Source: Catenaria anguillulae PL171
Taxonomy: Eukaryota; Blastocladiomycota; Blastocladiomycetes; Blastocladiales; Catenariaceae
Direction of reading: 5' to 3'
DNA length: 29,256 nt
Assembly: GCA_002102555.1 (NCBI GenBank)
Contig: MCFL01000290.1
Span: forward strand, 1 to 29,256
Position numbers and translations under genes: made by a program. The notes under the pieces were generated by a model. It searched no databases and was not told the DNA's origin. It worked only from the letters and a program-made list of their open reading frames with translations. This document shows positions 17,334-28,926 of this stretch, piece by piece (the stretch's first letter is position 1; every line of letters starts with the position of its first letter).

Positions 17334-19549
17334 ATGAGCGGCCGCGGCGGTCGAGGTTCGCCAATACCATTCATTGACGGCGGTTGTGCCGGGGACAGTA
17401 CAACCTACCCACCTGACCGGCATTGCTTCCAGGTCGCGGTGCTTACTACAAGGCCAAGTACGGCGGAGGAGCGAGCCGAAAGAGAGTTCAGCATTCAGAG
17501 GACGCGCCAAGCAGGTCGGACCGCCCTCGGCCCGGATCGCCGACGTCGGCCGTGGCGGCCGCCAGCGGGGCGGCCGGCGACCAGTGGGGAGAATTCGTGC
17601 CCATGTACGTCGGGAAAACCGACTTGAAGGAATCCTGACTATTCTTACGACGGCGCTTCATTCGCACAGCCCAAACCCGGCGGCTTCGTCCAGCGACTTG
17701 GTCCAGCTTCTCAACTCACTCGACCGGCAACAGTATGGAGCGTACAAGCAACTGTACGGTACATACGTCACTTCAGCTATGTGTGACTTTGCTCTTGATT
17801 CGGGACTCACTGCCCTACTTGCATAGACGTGACGTATAGGTTTCCGGCGTTTTCGCTCCGCTTTCTGCACATTCAAGGTGATGCCTACGCTCCACCGTCA
17901 TCGATTGAAATCAAGGTCCCCCATTCAATCGCCCAATTCCCGGCTGCGCTGTACTCGTCCGCAATTCGGTGCGTGCTTTACATCTTGTCTCATCTTGTCT
18001 GATGGGCGAGGAGCACCCATCTCAAGAATTGACCATGTGTTCATTCATTCAAATGTGTAGAAAACTCGCTTTGGCCGACTTTCTCAACCGCCACCTCGCC
18101 ACCAATCTCCTCGCAACCAACCGCACACGTGCGGCCGCCGGCTGGGCAGGTCCAAAGGGCGGCTCCTTCTCGATCCTCCAACCCTCTTCCTACGTCCTCG
18201 AACGCTCGCCCCTCACCGTCACCAGCACACACATTGAAGCACGCTTCTATTTGGGCCTGCCAGCGCAAGGCCGGTCCATCATGGGCCACGAATGCGCCAA
18301 TCTGGTCGGCACCGTCCTCCCACAAGTCGTGGACGCGAGCTTGCTCGCATGCGCACTCGATGCCCGCGCTGTCCAGCGGCATGTTGAATGTGTTGAAGAC
18401 CAGGAGGCATTGCGAACCACGATTGCCCAGTCCAAGCAATACGTTGGGTTCATAGCAAACGGCAGCATTCTCCCGCGCGCATCGGGTGTCACTGACGCCC
18501 CACTGGCATCCGCTCGGCCCTGGCATTCGCCGCCCACATGGCAAATATCATTGACGCTTCCCAACCATGGCACCATTACCGGCACAGCCATCCCGCACGG
18601 CATCACGCTCATCACTGGCGGCGGCTTCCACGGCAAATCCACCGTCATGTCTGCACTTGCCGTGGGCATGCTCAACAAGATCCCCGGCGATGGCCGCGAG
18701 TTTGTTGTGCTGGACCCACGGACCATGGCCGTGCAATCGCAAGACGGGCGCAGCGTCGATGCCGTTGACATCTCGCCATTTATTGGCCACCTTCCGGGCC
18801 AGCCCGCGAATGCATCCACGTGCTTTTCAACCACCAACGCGTCTGGGTCCACGTCGCTCGCCGCTCATGTCCAAGAGGCAAGGGAGGTGGGCGTCAAGTG
18901 CTTATTGCTGGATGAGGACACATGTGCTACAAACTTTATGGTGCGCGACGAGCGCATGCGCATGTTGGTTGGGGAAGGTGAGCCCATCACGCCGTTCACG
19001 CAGCGGATCAGAGCCATGGTTCGCGACGAGGGCATGTCCGTATTGGTGGTCGTTGGCGCATCGGGAGATTATTTACGGTTGGCGGATCAAGTGCTGGGCA
19101 TGGTCGAGTACGAGCCGCAGGACTGGACACAGCGTGCAAAGGCGATTGCTAGCGGGGATGAATTGCTGGCCGATTCGGACCAAGAGCAGGTGGTACCGGA
19201 ACCCATTGCTCGCGAGCTGGTTTCGGTGCCTGCAACTGGCAAAGTGCGCATTACACACGCGACGCGAGCCGAGCTGGGTGAAGGATTGGGCGAGTGGGAT
19301 ACTGGTCCGTGCCCGAGCTTGGTTGAGCAGGGCATGATGCGGTACATGGTGGATGCACTTGCATGGATTGCCAACCAACGCCAGCGGTCGGGTCCGATTC
19401 CCGTCAAGCAGTTGGCCAAGTTGCTGGCCACGACGGACATGAAGGAAGTGGCAAGGCGGTGGGAGGGCGAGCATGTGCGACCCAGGGCAGAGGATGTAAT
19501 TGCTGCACTCAATCGGTTGCGGAGTGCTCAGTTCCGTCAAGCTGATTGA
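17334..19549 (+). CDS. predicted ATPase of the ABC class (COG3044 / PF09818 family)
   Basis: Five exons: 17334-17355, 17433-17604, 17670-17758, 17827-17968 and 18061-19549. All junctions are GT-AG with matching phases, and the spliced length is exactly 638 codons (637 aa). The N terminus is Arg/Gly-rich (MSGRGGRGRGAYYKAKYGGG). Next come DLVQLLNSLDRQQYGAYKQL and HIQGDAYAPPS, conserved in this family, and RKLALADFLNRHL at the last junction. The last exon holds Walker A GGGFHGKST (about 327-336), a Walker B-like VKCLLLDEDTCATNF (about 419-433) and VVVGASGDYLRLADQVLGM (about 470-488). The family has ABC-type nucleotide-binding motifs but no membrane domain; its cellular role is, to my knowledge, not established. 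The Arg/Gly N terminus hints at RNA or ribonucleoprotein contact, which is inference. The gene ends 83 bp from the stop of the convergent ARMC3 gene. Confidence 0.88.
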
Positions 19550-19632
19550 CTGAATCAAGCATGAGTCTATACTGTATTGAGAATTGAAAACAACCACAAC
19601 TTCCTCATGATCCTTGACAACCTTGTTTTAAC

Positions 19633-22600
19633 TTACAATCTGACATACCTCACGGCCGCTGGCGACCCGAGAGGCACAATCCTGCCCGCCTCGTCTGCAT
19701 TTGCCGACATCAAATCCACAATTCCCTTGACCTCGACACCATCCTCAACCACCACCACCTCATTCCAAACGCGACCATACTCGCCCCTTACCAACGACAC
19801 GCAGGGAAACACGCTCGGCACGCTTGGTGCCGCCGCCGTCACCGCCACAATTCCGCTTCCCAATGCAGGCAAATGCACACTACTTGCCGCATTCGCGTTC
19901 GTGACCCCAGCAGCCGAACTCGGTCTCGACCGCGTCAATCCGCCCGACCCTGCCGGAGCTGGCATCTTGGCTGCCGCGGCTGCTGCCACAGACGCCGCGT
20001 GTGCAGCAACCGCAGAGGCACATTCGACAGGCAATCGATCGCAAATGGCTTTGCAGATGAGAGCGCGGTGCGCAAGCGTTGCGCATGGTAGTTCGCTGAC
20101 ACCCAGCACGTTGGATCCCTTGGTGCATTTCGCCTGTGCGAGCCGCAGATACGTGTCGTCGGCCGCGTCGTGCCAAGGGCCCCAGTGTGTCAGGATGGAT
20201 TGGGCAATCAGTTTGAGTGTCGTTGTGGGCGACGTTGTCGGCGTGAGTTGCGAAAGGAGCGAGGTGAGGATCGAGGTGAGGATTGGGTCGGATGGGTGAA
20301 TGAGGAGAACAGGAGGGCGCGTGTCGAGCGGGGCAGATTGGAGGGACTCGAGGGTAGGGAAGGAAAGTGGTGGCGCCGTTGATGAGGTGGAGGGGCGGTG
20401 GATTGTGCCCAGATCGTAGAAGGGAACACATGGAGGCGGAGCTGGGCCTGTCGGTACCAGGGAGGTAAGGGTTCCCGTGGCGGTTGAATGGTGAGATTCA
20501 AGAGCGCCTTTGAACCAGTAGCGGCAAGAAAGATGGTGGTCGAGTAGTTTACAGAGTGCCGGGTTGGCATGTGCCAAAGTGGGGAGGATGGCGAGCAAGC
20601 GGGCCGGGGCGCCAGCTTGACAAAAGTCTGCCGAGACCACATCTGCAAACAGATTGTGGGTTAATGATCTGTCTCGCCTGTTTCTCTTTGCAAACAAGTC
20701 GACGACGAACCGCTGTTGCTTGCTGCAGACACAACCAAACACGCTGCACTCACCACATTCTCCTTGTATTTCGCCAAATCCAGCAAGGGCGTCACCACCT
20801 CTGGCCCCTTTGCCGCCCGGAACGCCAGCCTGGCGCCGGGTTCCTGCAACACCCGGACAAGCGCCTGCAACACCTCGACATTCTCACCCGAAACCCTCCC
20901 CAACAGCGCGGGAATCACATCAAGCTTGACGAGTTCGAGTCGGCAGGCCTCATCGTCGGCGCAGTTGGCGACAAACATGGCAGCCGACACGACCGATTCT
21001 GTGGCTGGTGCGGCAAGATGCTTGATGATGTCGGTCAAGGCAGTTGGATGCAGGCGAATAAGGGTACGCAGTTTGGCGAGCGTCATGCAGCTTGCGAGCC
21101 CAAGCAGCACAGAGTCGCGGACGTCGGATTCCGGTAGACGTTGGAGGAGGGTTTCAAACAGGTTGGATTTGAGTGTTTCTTGCTCGTTTGAGTCTACACA
21201 CCGACCGTAAGTTACAGCCGACCGGTAAAGTGTGCTGAGTGCTTGCTGGGTACGTAAGCGTGCGCGTGAAGAAATGAGAAGGTATACCGTGTGCGGCAAG
21301 TGAATGCACAGCGCCAGCCGCGGCTCCCACAACCCCAGCTTCGGCATGAGTCAAACATGCAACTACACCCATAAAACAGCCCGAATCGCGGATAGCTGTC
21401 TGATTCTCTGCATCTTTACCCAGCACGCGAATCACATCGAGGGCCGCGCGCTTCACCTTGGGATCCTCCTTGCCGAGCAGCTTGTTGAGCGCTTCCATAG
21501 CCTGCGGATCCTTGGCCATGCCAACCGACAAGACGCGGTCCTGTATGCAAAGCGCCAGCGAGGTGAGGATGACTGGAATGACGGATGGCGTGGTCGAAGG
21601 TGTGCAGAGTAGGTCCGTCAGGCGTTTGACGACCACATGTTTGCGGAGCTCGATGCGTGTTGCGCCTGTTGATTGGATGAGGAGGGGCACAGTGAGCCAG
21701 AATGGACACGAGTCGGTGGAACCACCAGGTGAATGAATGAGCATTACCATCTTGGGCGCAACGTATCAGAGCGGCCAGAGCCAAGTCTTGTATTTCTGGA
21801 TAGTCGGATCCACACCCGTCAACAATTGAAGTCAAGACGCCCAGTGTTCGCGCCGTCGAGCGGCAAGCAACTGCAGACAAAATCAATCACAATGTCGTGT
21901 CAGAGCGAAATGAATAACCTCCCAGGGTAACCGAGAATCAAGGTGGCGTACAATCTTCCATAAGCACATATAAGGCCTGCAACGCTGATCGGCGTACGTC
22001 CGGATCAGCTGACGATGCCAGTGCAACCAGCGGTTTGATCCCATTTTGAGCCCGAATGGTTTGCTTGACGGTATCTGTGAGTGAACGACGACCACGAGTC
22101 AACCTTTTTCCCTGAAACTGAGCAGGACCAAAAACGCCTGCGTACATTCCCTCGCGACATGCGCTATCGCCGTACACGCTTCATCCAGAACCTCGACTGC
22201 TTCCGCCTCGCCCGCGATAATGCCCAACAATAGCGAGACCAAATGCGCCACCACCTCTCCACGCTCACCAACTACGCCCGTCCCTCCTTCTCCCGCCTCA
22301 GTGACTGCCGCCAAACACGCAATCACAGTTCGCTTGAGTGCCAAACTCTCGGCGACGGCTTTTCCCTTGAGCAGCGCAACGAGCTCGGCCAGTAGACCAT
22401 GCTCGAGCAAATACGCGCGATGTGCCTTTGATTCGTGCGCGTATCGCGCCAGCGCGTCCACAACGGTTGCAGCAAGTGATGCGTCGGTAGATTTGAGGAG
22501 CAGCAGGAGCGACCCTGCATCGGTGACGTGGAGTGTGACAGGATCGGATGTTTTGTCGGTTGGTGTGATTGCCAGTTGCGCGTGAGAGGCAGCCTGGGGT

Positions 22601-22656
22601 TGTTGAGTCGTGACGGGAGCTCCAGCAGCAGAAGCCGTTGCGGTTGGCGGGGCCAT
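19633..22656 (-). CDS. ARMC3: armadillo-repeat protein ARMC3 (flagellum-associated)
   Basis: Six exons on the minus strand: 22656-22146, 22074-21952, 21870-21748, 21665-21288, 21193-20711 and 20642-19633. All introns are 68-94 nt, GT-AG and phase 1. The total is 875 residues, close to human ARMC3 (872 from memory). Residues about 40-570 are armadillo repeats (e.g. NGIKPLVALASSADPDVRRS, EDPKVKRAALDVIRVLGKD, GPEVVTPLLDLAKY). The C-terminal third matches the EDR1/transglutaminase-like region of ARMC3: a FYDLG motif at about 615, HRALICKAICDRLPVEC, SLVRGEYGRVWNEV at about 820, and GIVDLM. An Ala/Ser-rich in-frame insert of about 60 residues separates VEC from SLVRGEYG. Animal ARMC3 is testis-enriched and linked to sperm-tail defects. 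The junction between exons 5 and 6 (GTTCGT donor at 20710) is the least certain; a stronger GTGAGT at about 20749 is out of phase. Confidence 0.85.
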
Positions 22657-23453
22657 GGTGAATCAAGGATTGGGTCAGAATGAAAGATTTCATCAGGTGT
22701 CCACTCTCATCAGGTGCACATGTATTTATGACATTCGTTACTGCCAAGAATGTTCGCAGACGTAGGTACGCGTATGTACGCGGCCAGCAGCCAGTGGTGG
22801 TGTTTTCTGGATCATTAATTGCGACCGAGGTAGACGTCTTCAGACAGCACTCAGTGTGCCCGGTTCGACAGAGGCTTTACATATGCATGCACAACGGGTC
22901 GATTGGGAGAGATTGTAGGCACATCAGAATCGTTGGTATATTGTCGATTTTGTTCCAAGTTTCCATATGCTGGAATCCAAGTGATGTTGAGCTGACCATG
23001 ATCAACTGGCATGCACAAAATCAACTACGAAAAATATATGTCAGACAAGTTTGCCTTATGCGCAGAAGGCGCCGAACCAAGTTCTTCGACCTGGTTCCAG
23101 AAGAAGCAAAACATGAGTCAATCAACGAGTAGTGCTGCCAGCAAGGAGGTACCTGCATCCTGCAATGGCACAAATTTCCTCACCCTGCAAGTGGTCGTAA
23201 TAATGCCTGCTTATACGGCTCCAGTTATCGTATTGACAGCGAGTGTATATATTTCCACGCTTTGTCATTTTGTGCCACTGTATACACATTCAACATCGAG
23301 CTGTGGAAGAGGAATACCACCCACGGTTGAAATCGCACAGGATCAGGATCGTTAGCCAATGGTACAACGATCCGGCGAAAAAAAAAGTAAATGAGGGCAA
23401 GAGGGGAAAATTTCAAGGAAAACGGAGTTTCCAAGAAGCCGAGTCGAGTTGAA
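22657..23453. other. intergenic region between ARMC3 and copy 2 of the double six-helix gene
   Basis: It holds the ARMC3 promoter and the 3' flank of the gene ending at 23454. A CATCAGGTG direct repeat occurs at about 22691 and 22709. No RFX-type X-box was found by eye. No gene was recognised. Confidence 0.45.
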
Positions 23454-26400
23454 TCACGAGTTCCCAGGCTCGAGCTCGGACATGTGCGTAGTTCTGCCGG
23501 GTTGCAACGTTGATTCCTTCTTGCCACGGAACGTTGCCGGCTTTGCGCAATGCTTGATCCAAAAATAGCGTCTGAAGGACCGTCCATGGGAACGAGATGT
23601 CATGCAAAGCCGTGTGGACATGGGCAAGAATGAATGGAGCCGCGTCAGGCATACGTACCTGGAAGCAGACTCAAACATGAAGCACAATGTAGTTGACCCA
23701 AGCGCTGCAAGCATGGTGGGCAGCTGAATACCAAGCATATCCACCATTCGATCAGATGGGACCAATGCCCATGACGCCGAACCCATGACACACATTGCCA
23801 GGCCGATGATGCAAACAAAAACGCGAGGTCGCAAGCGAAGCGAAGCCATTGAAAAAAAGGTGAATATGAGGCGGTGGTTGCTCAAATGAAGTGATGCTCG
23901 ATCATTGACGTTGAATCGTCTTTGAATGATGGAGGTCGTCATGGCAGTTGCAAACATGAGCAGAACGTAGATCACGGATATGACCTCAAGCCCGTTGTTG
24001 GTTACTTGAAAATACTTGGAGCTTGCCATGAGAACACTGACCAGCAGACCGAAATTGACAACCATGTCGGATCCGTCCAAAATCAACCAGCTCGTGAGCT
24101 TTCCTGTTGTGGGACTCAATGGGTAGGTTCCAGTTGCCATTCGAAGCAGCATCAGTCCAGTGAACGTTATGGTAGCTGTGACCGTGTTGACAGCGAGAAC
24201 AGCTTTGATCCGTTTTCGCATTTTTTGGTGATACGCTGCCCGAAACCTTTCCTCGTCTTCTTGGTTTGGGAACTCGTAAAACAGGGTCCTGAGTTCTGTT
24301 GCGAGTCGCGCTCTCCATCGACGCACTTGAAAACAGCGGCGGCGACGTGGCGTTGTTGACGTAAGCACATAAGTTGCTGGTGTCGCAGATGCTTCGAGGA
24401 GAGTTACGGTTGGTTGTGCCATGAGCTCGGCCGAGTTTGCAGAACTGGGCGTGGATACCAGCGCTTGCGTGCCAGGCGCGCTATGCAGCGGCCTTTGCCG
24501 AGCGAGTTGCGAGTCGTGGCCAACATGATTGCTCAATCTGCTCAGGTCAAGCGCAGGGGAAGCATACAGGACCCGTCGCGCCTGAGGTGACGGTGGTGGG
24601 GCTGATGGAGACGATTTGGATGCCGGTGGTCTTTCATTCGACAGCATAAGTGCTTGCGTGAGATCATCCGTGAGTATGGATGCTCCAGTCGTGCTTGTCC
24701 TCTCATCCGATCCGGATTGGCCAGGTGGATGCGTTACGTTTGGTGTGCCGTCTGCAACTGTGGAGCTTCGGGTCACCGCTGATGACTGTGATGCCGATAT
24801 CCGCCGATACGTTTTACCAACTGTTGTCTGTGACGTTTGCACGTGCGAGGTGGTCGCTCGGAAGCGGCGCCAAGGCAAGAATCGGTCCGCCCACGAAACC
24901 TGATTCCCAGGTAAGGTCACCTCCGGAGGATTGATGGACGAACTGTTTTCTGAGGACTCTCTCCGCATCAAGCCCGAAAGCTGCGAAGCATGACTCGACG
25001 AAGATTCCTGGAGCTTACCAATTCGATCGTTGATGATTGTAGCAAGAGCAGAAACCCAGCGGGCAACCGACCAGCTATCCGAATCTTCCTCTGATGACAA
25101 GGTTTGCCTTTCACTCGTTCCCCGATACAAAGTGGTCAGCGGAATGAGGAAGGCTTCCAAATGGAAAGAATCGTCCGGCCCAACTGGTTGATTGGCCACA
25201 TAAAGAAAGCTCACGCGAGAGAGAAGCTCGCGTTGGAAAACCATGACAGCGGATGCACTGAAGTCCTGAACGAGCGACAGAAGCAGGATCCAAAGCATGG
25301 ATGACGTTGGAGATGTAGACAGGCCGGCAATGATCCAGTATGCCATCGTCGTAACCATGAATCCAAGTATCCCAAAGCGAATCATTCGACGTATGGGAAT
25401 GGTCGAAACAGTGAAAAACAAGAAGAGGAAAATCGAGGCAAGCATATGTCGAATTTCGATTTGAACCTCGGTCAAGTGAGCGTCGGCCAGCAGCTGACCC
25501 GAAATTGGTGCTGTTCTTCCAGTCTCGCAAATAGAAATCATGTTGAGGGATGCGTCGAGAAGGCTAGAACGATGTGACCTTGGCAAATCAACCCAGCAAA
25601 GACCAACACACACAGTCTCTGCGATCTGGAGCGACATGAATGCACTCATGAATCCGACGAAAGCAACCATTTTTCGTTGTGAAGCTGAAGAGACTGTGCG
25701 GCCGACGACTCGTTTCAATGCTCGCATAAAAATGATACCACCGATGCACACGAGCATGGACAGAATGAGGATCGTCCCAGAGCATTCAACGCAGAACCCC
25801 GTGATGGAAGGACATTTTCTCATAATGTCGCTCATGGCCACGAGCGTGTATGGTCCCGCAGCCCATACCAGCACAGAAATAGGGATCATGACGCCTTTCT
25901 GTGATCTTGTGATTAGAATGCCAGTTGATGAATCGCTGATCCGTGCTTGCAATGCAACGTACAACAAAAAAGCGCAGAGGTAGCTGATTGATGCGCGCAA
26001 CGAATTCCAGGTACCGGGCCTCTTGAGCAGGGTCGACGAATCGAAGTAAAACTGTCATTCTGTTTTTCTTCAATTGAGACATTGAGATCTGTGATCCGAC
26101 CAAGTATGATGTGACCTGTTGCTGCATAGTCTGTGCCAAGGATGGGGCGGAATAACCAATTGATCGGCCTTGAGTTGGAAACGATGAAGGTGGAGAAGGG
26201 CCTTTAGGACGATCCATTGTAATACCCGAGAACGCAGTTACGAAAGTAGATCGTGATTCTGTCTGTAGATTGTTGCCAGCCATGTCGCCACCGACTTCGT
26301 ACGCAGCGCTCAAGCGGCTTTGAGCAGACAAGGAGTGAAACGCAGTCCGAATGGAGCCGTGCTGCTGTGTTTCGCCAGGGGATTCTGGCGCTTCAGAGCC

Positions 26401-26901
26401 TGGCGTGTGGCTGACCATGGTTGACGATGGGGACAATTTGCTTTCTGCAACGACTTGTTTAGTGGGATGCCTGGACACAGAGCCAGTTGGATTCGTTCGG
26501 GTGCCTGACAGGTAGTTTGAGGTAGTAGTAGTGGGATGCTTGTGCATGTGGTCAGCACACGACACAGAGGTGTTGGACCCACGGGAAGGCCCGAACGTTG
26601 ATGATGGTTTCATCGGATCCACGGCCAAGACGCGACTCGGACGGCCTCCTGTGCTTGCCCTTGCCATACTTGAGTGGACTATGGGCCCCTGCCGCAGCGT
26701 TGAACCTAAAGGTGGCAGGTCAAGCCGAGCATTTGGAGGTGCTTCCTTGCGCAATGAATTTCCTGGCTGTGATGATGCAGGCGAGGTGGGAGGGCTCACA
26801 AAGAACTCATGGGCAGACTGATTCCAGTTCTGCTCCTCTGGTGTCGATGAAGATTCCTTGATGGCATGATCGACCACACAACCAGACCGATCCGAATCCA
26901 T
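23454..26901 (-). CDS. double six-helix membrane protein, adenylyl-cyclase-like architecture without a catalytic domain (copy 2)
   Basis: Three exons on the minus strand: 26901-25963, 25898-23659 and 23571-23454. The introns are 64 nt (phase 0) and 87 nt (phase 2), at the same positions as in the 11448-14831 gene. The product is 1098 residues. It has the same order: disordered N terminus (MDSDRSG, FVSPPTSPASS), pre-helix motif FVDPAQEARYLEFVARINQL, a six-helix cassette beginning GVMIPISVLVWAAGPYTL, a Ser/Thr-rich linker, a second pre-helix motif (FPNQEDEERFRAAYHQKMRK), a second six-helix cassette, and a tail starting RRYFWIKH. The helices are close to copy 1 while the N terminus and linker have diverged, as expected for disordered parts. 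No cyclase, kinase or PAS motif was seen. Oddity: the 87-nt second intron is in frame and stop-free, so its retention would add 29 residues. Function is unknown. Confidence 0.82.
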
Positions 26902-26955
26902 GGCAGTGGATGGAGGAAGAATTGCTGGTGATGTTTCTTGACAAGAATCAGGCGC

Positions 26956-26968
26956 GGGGGGGGGGGGG
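26956..26968 (+). repeat. 13-nt poly-G run
   Basis: An uninterrupted run of 13 G lies 55 bp upstream of the minus-strand start at 26901. It may be a length-variable or sequencing-sensitive tract. Confidence 0.9.
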
Positions 26969-27252
26969 AGGTGAGAAAAATATGTATGGTCAACTGGCGA
27001 TCAAGGAGGAATCGTTGAATAGAGTTTACCTTTGCGATGAGCTGAGGTGGGATCGTGTATACCTCTTGTTGACGAGACTCGATCAAATACCAACTTACTC
27101 GCTTGGGTGCGGTGGTTTACATAGTGGCCTTGCTGCAGTAGGTGATTGAGGTTCCAAACTTCCAATGTCATAGCCATTGAATTTTCGTCCGTTTCAAACG
27201 GTTATGAGCACAATATCTCATCATTAAGGCGACAAGGGTCGATCGCCTCCAG

Positions 27253-27327
27253 CCAATCAGAAGCGCGGATTCGCGTCGATCCCCTGACTTCCAACCAATC
27301 AGAAGCGCGGATTCGTGTCGATCCCCT
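27253..27327 (+). promoter_or_regulatory. tandem 33-bp repeats each carrying a CCAAT box
   Basis: Two copies (27253-27285 and 27295-27327) of CCAATCAGAAGCGCGG followed by ATTCGYGTCGATCCCCT differ by one base and have a 42-bp period. The CCAATCAG core matches the NF-Y/HAP complex consensus. An inverted CCAAT (ATTGG) follows at about 27364. The spacing suggests a real upstream activating region for an unidentified gene to the right, or for the divergent gene at 26901. Confidence 0.55.
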
Positions 27328-27692
27328 CAATGCTGATTAATCACCTCATTAATTGCGCATACATTGGTGATTTAAATGAATTTATCATCGCAGATCCATC
27401 CAACTGAAGCAGCTGATGTTTGCATCACGGATTGCATCACCTCTTCACTCACTCTTTGCTTTGGAAGAAATCGGCGAGCCTTCTCATTGTTGCTTCTCAT
27501 TCACGCTGATCCCATTCAAACCTCTGCATCTCTTGGCTTGCTCTTCTTTTGCGCATGTTGCCAATGAACTGAGATGCGCACTCCATTCGATCATGATCCG
27601 TTGACGTTGCGGTTACCTCTGCGTCCAAACCGGCCGGGCACTGCGCATCGATCACCGCCAGCCGACGCCCCCAACGCCGGGCGCCGCCACCG

Positions 27693-27705
27693 CCCCCCCC
27701 CCCCC
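27693..27705 (+). repeat. 13-nt poly-C run
   Basis: An uninterrupted run of 13 C. A frame starting at 27574 runs through it, so any length error here would shift the reading frame of a gene model. Confidence 0.9.
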
Positions 27706-27754
27706 GCTCACTCGCTTCAGCGGCCGACACCAACGATTTTCCTACCTGCCATGA

Positions 27755-28063
27755 ACTATTCTCCCTCCCTTTGATCCCGATTCGGCGGCGCCCCGCATCG
27801 CTTCGACGGCTGGCCAGCATGCGTCCTCGGTTGGTTTCTCGGCCCTGCTTTCCACCACGCTGAAGCCCGAGTCAACGCCTCAGTTGGCGCTTCCAGTCTC
27901 GATTCGATCCTCGGACTTGCGTTATCCGTCTCGCCCACCGTCCACAAGCGACCAGTCGTGTCTGTTCCTGTTGTCGGCCACTGTTGGATCGACCGGGGAG
28001 TTGCAGGCACGCTTTCACACGTCTACGACGCGGTTTTCTTCGTTGAGATGTGACGAAAAGTGA
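27755..28063 (+). other. possible coding exon, no start or family recognised
   Basis: About 102 stop-free codons lie between a TGA at 27752 and the TGA at 28061. Third positions are depleted of A, as in the confirmed genes here. The peptide is Ser/Thr/Pro-rich (e.g. FSALLSTTLKPESTPQLALP) with no recognisable domain. There is no ATG near its start and no clear acceptor, so it may be an exon of a disrupted or mis-assembled gene, or chance. Confidence 0.22.
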
Positions 28064-28926
28064 CGGGAAATGTGTGGGTCGCGTGTCTGTGCACGCCGTG
28101 TTGGTATGCGTATTGACGCGGGCAAGGATACGTTGGCAATGTAATGGATGCGTGGGACGGCACTCATTGACGGTATGATTTGGTCGGGCGCCTGAGCGGC
28201 AAAGCATTTACTCACTTCCGTCAAGGACGACGATTCCGATTGGTCAAGGATTTGCTCATGCCTGCGAGGCGGTCAATACACGGACCACGGGTTGTACGGG
28301 CTGCACGGGTCGTGCTTGAATAAGGGAATGCTTGCGCGATCCGCGCGATACGTGGGATGGTTGGGTCGCACTGGGATGCACTGGATACGCAACGCCAGTT
28401 GGTGGGTGACACGGGCGCGGAATCATTGGGACCAGTAGGACACGCGGGATGCGTTGGGTCAGGCGCTGCTGTTCGGTAACTGGAATGTGTGATGAGCGTG
28501 CTGGATGAGTGTTGGCCAGTTTTCAGAGGAATACGTTGGTGGTACAAGAGAGTTTGCAGGGGCGACGCAAGAGCAGGTGGTGAGCCTGTTTATCGGTCGC
28601 AGGCATGAATGGGTGACAAGACGGTTGTGGAAGTATGCGGATTGATGTTGGTTTCGTTGTCCATGTATCTGCCAATATCTGTTCCACTTCCATTCATGTG
28701 TTTCTTGCTGTGGGACTAATTTACCATCCTTGCCAATGCGGTGTCTGTCAATGTACAACTTTCACTTGCAATGGAGCATCAATCTGTCTGGAAATCCGTT
28801 GGGGGTGCTCCTTGACTGACTCGAGTCGGAGACGGCCACGTTGGAACAGTCACCTTCACCCCGATCTTTCAAGCTGACTGTGGCCGGGCAACGCCGGCGG
28901 GTCGCGCTAGTAGGTATGCATGCACC

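Noticed and set aside
28221-28547. 108-codon minus-strand frame near the right edge
   Set aside because: It is Thr/Pro/Arg-rich without a domain, and the plus-strand frames over the same bases look as good or better; no choice can be supported.
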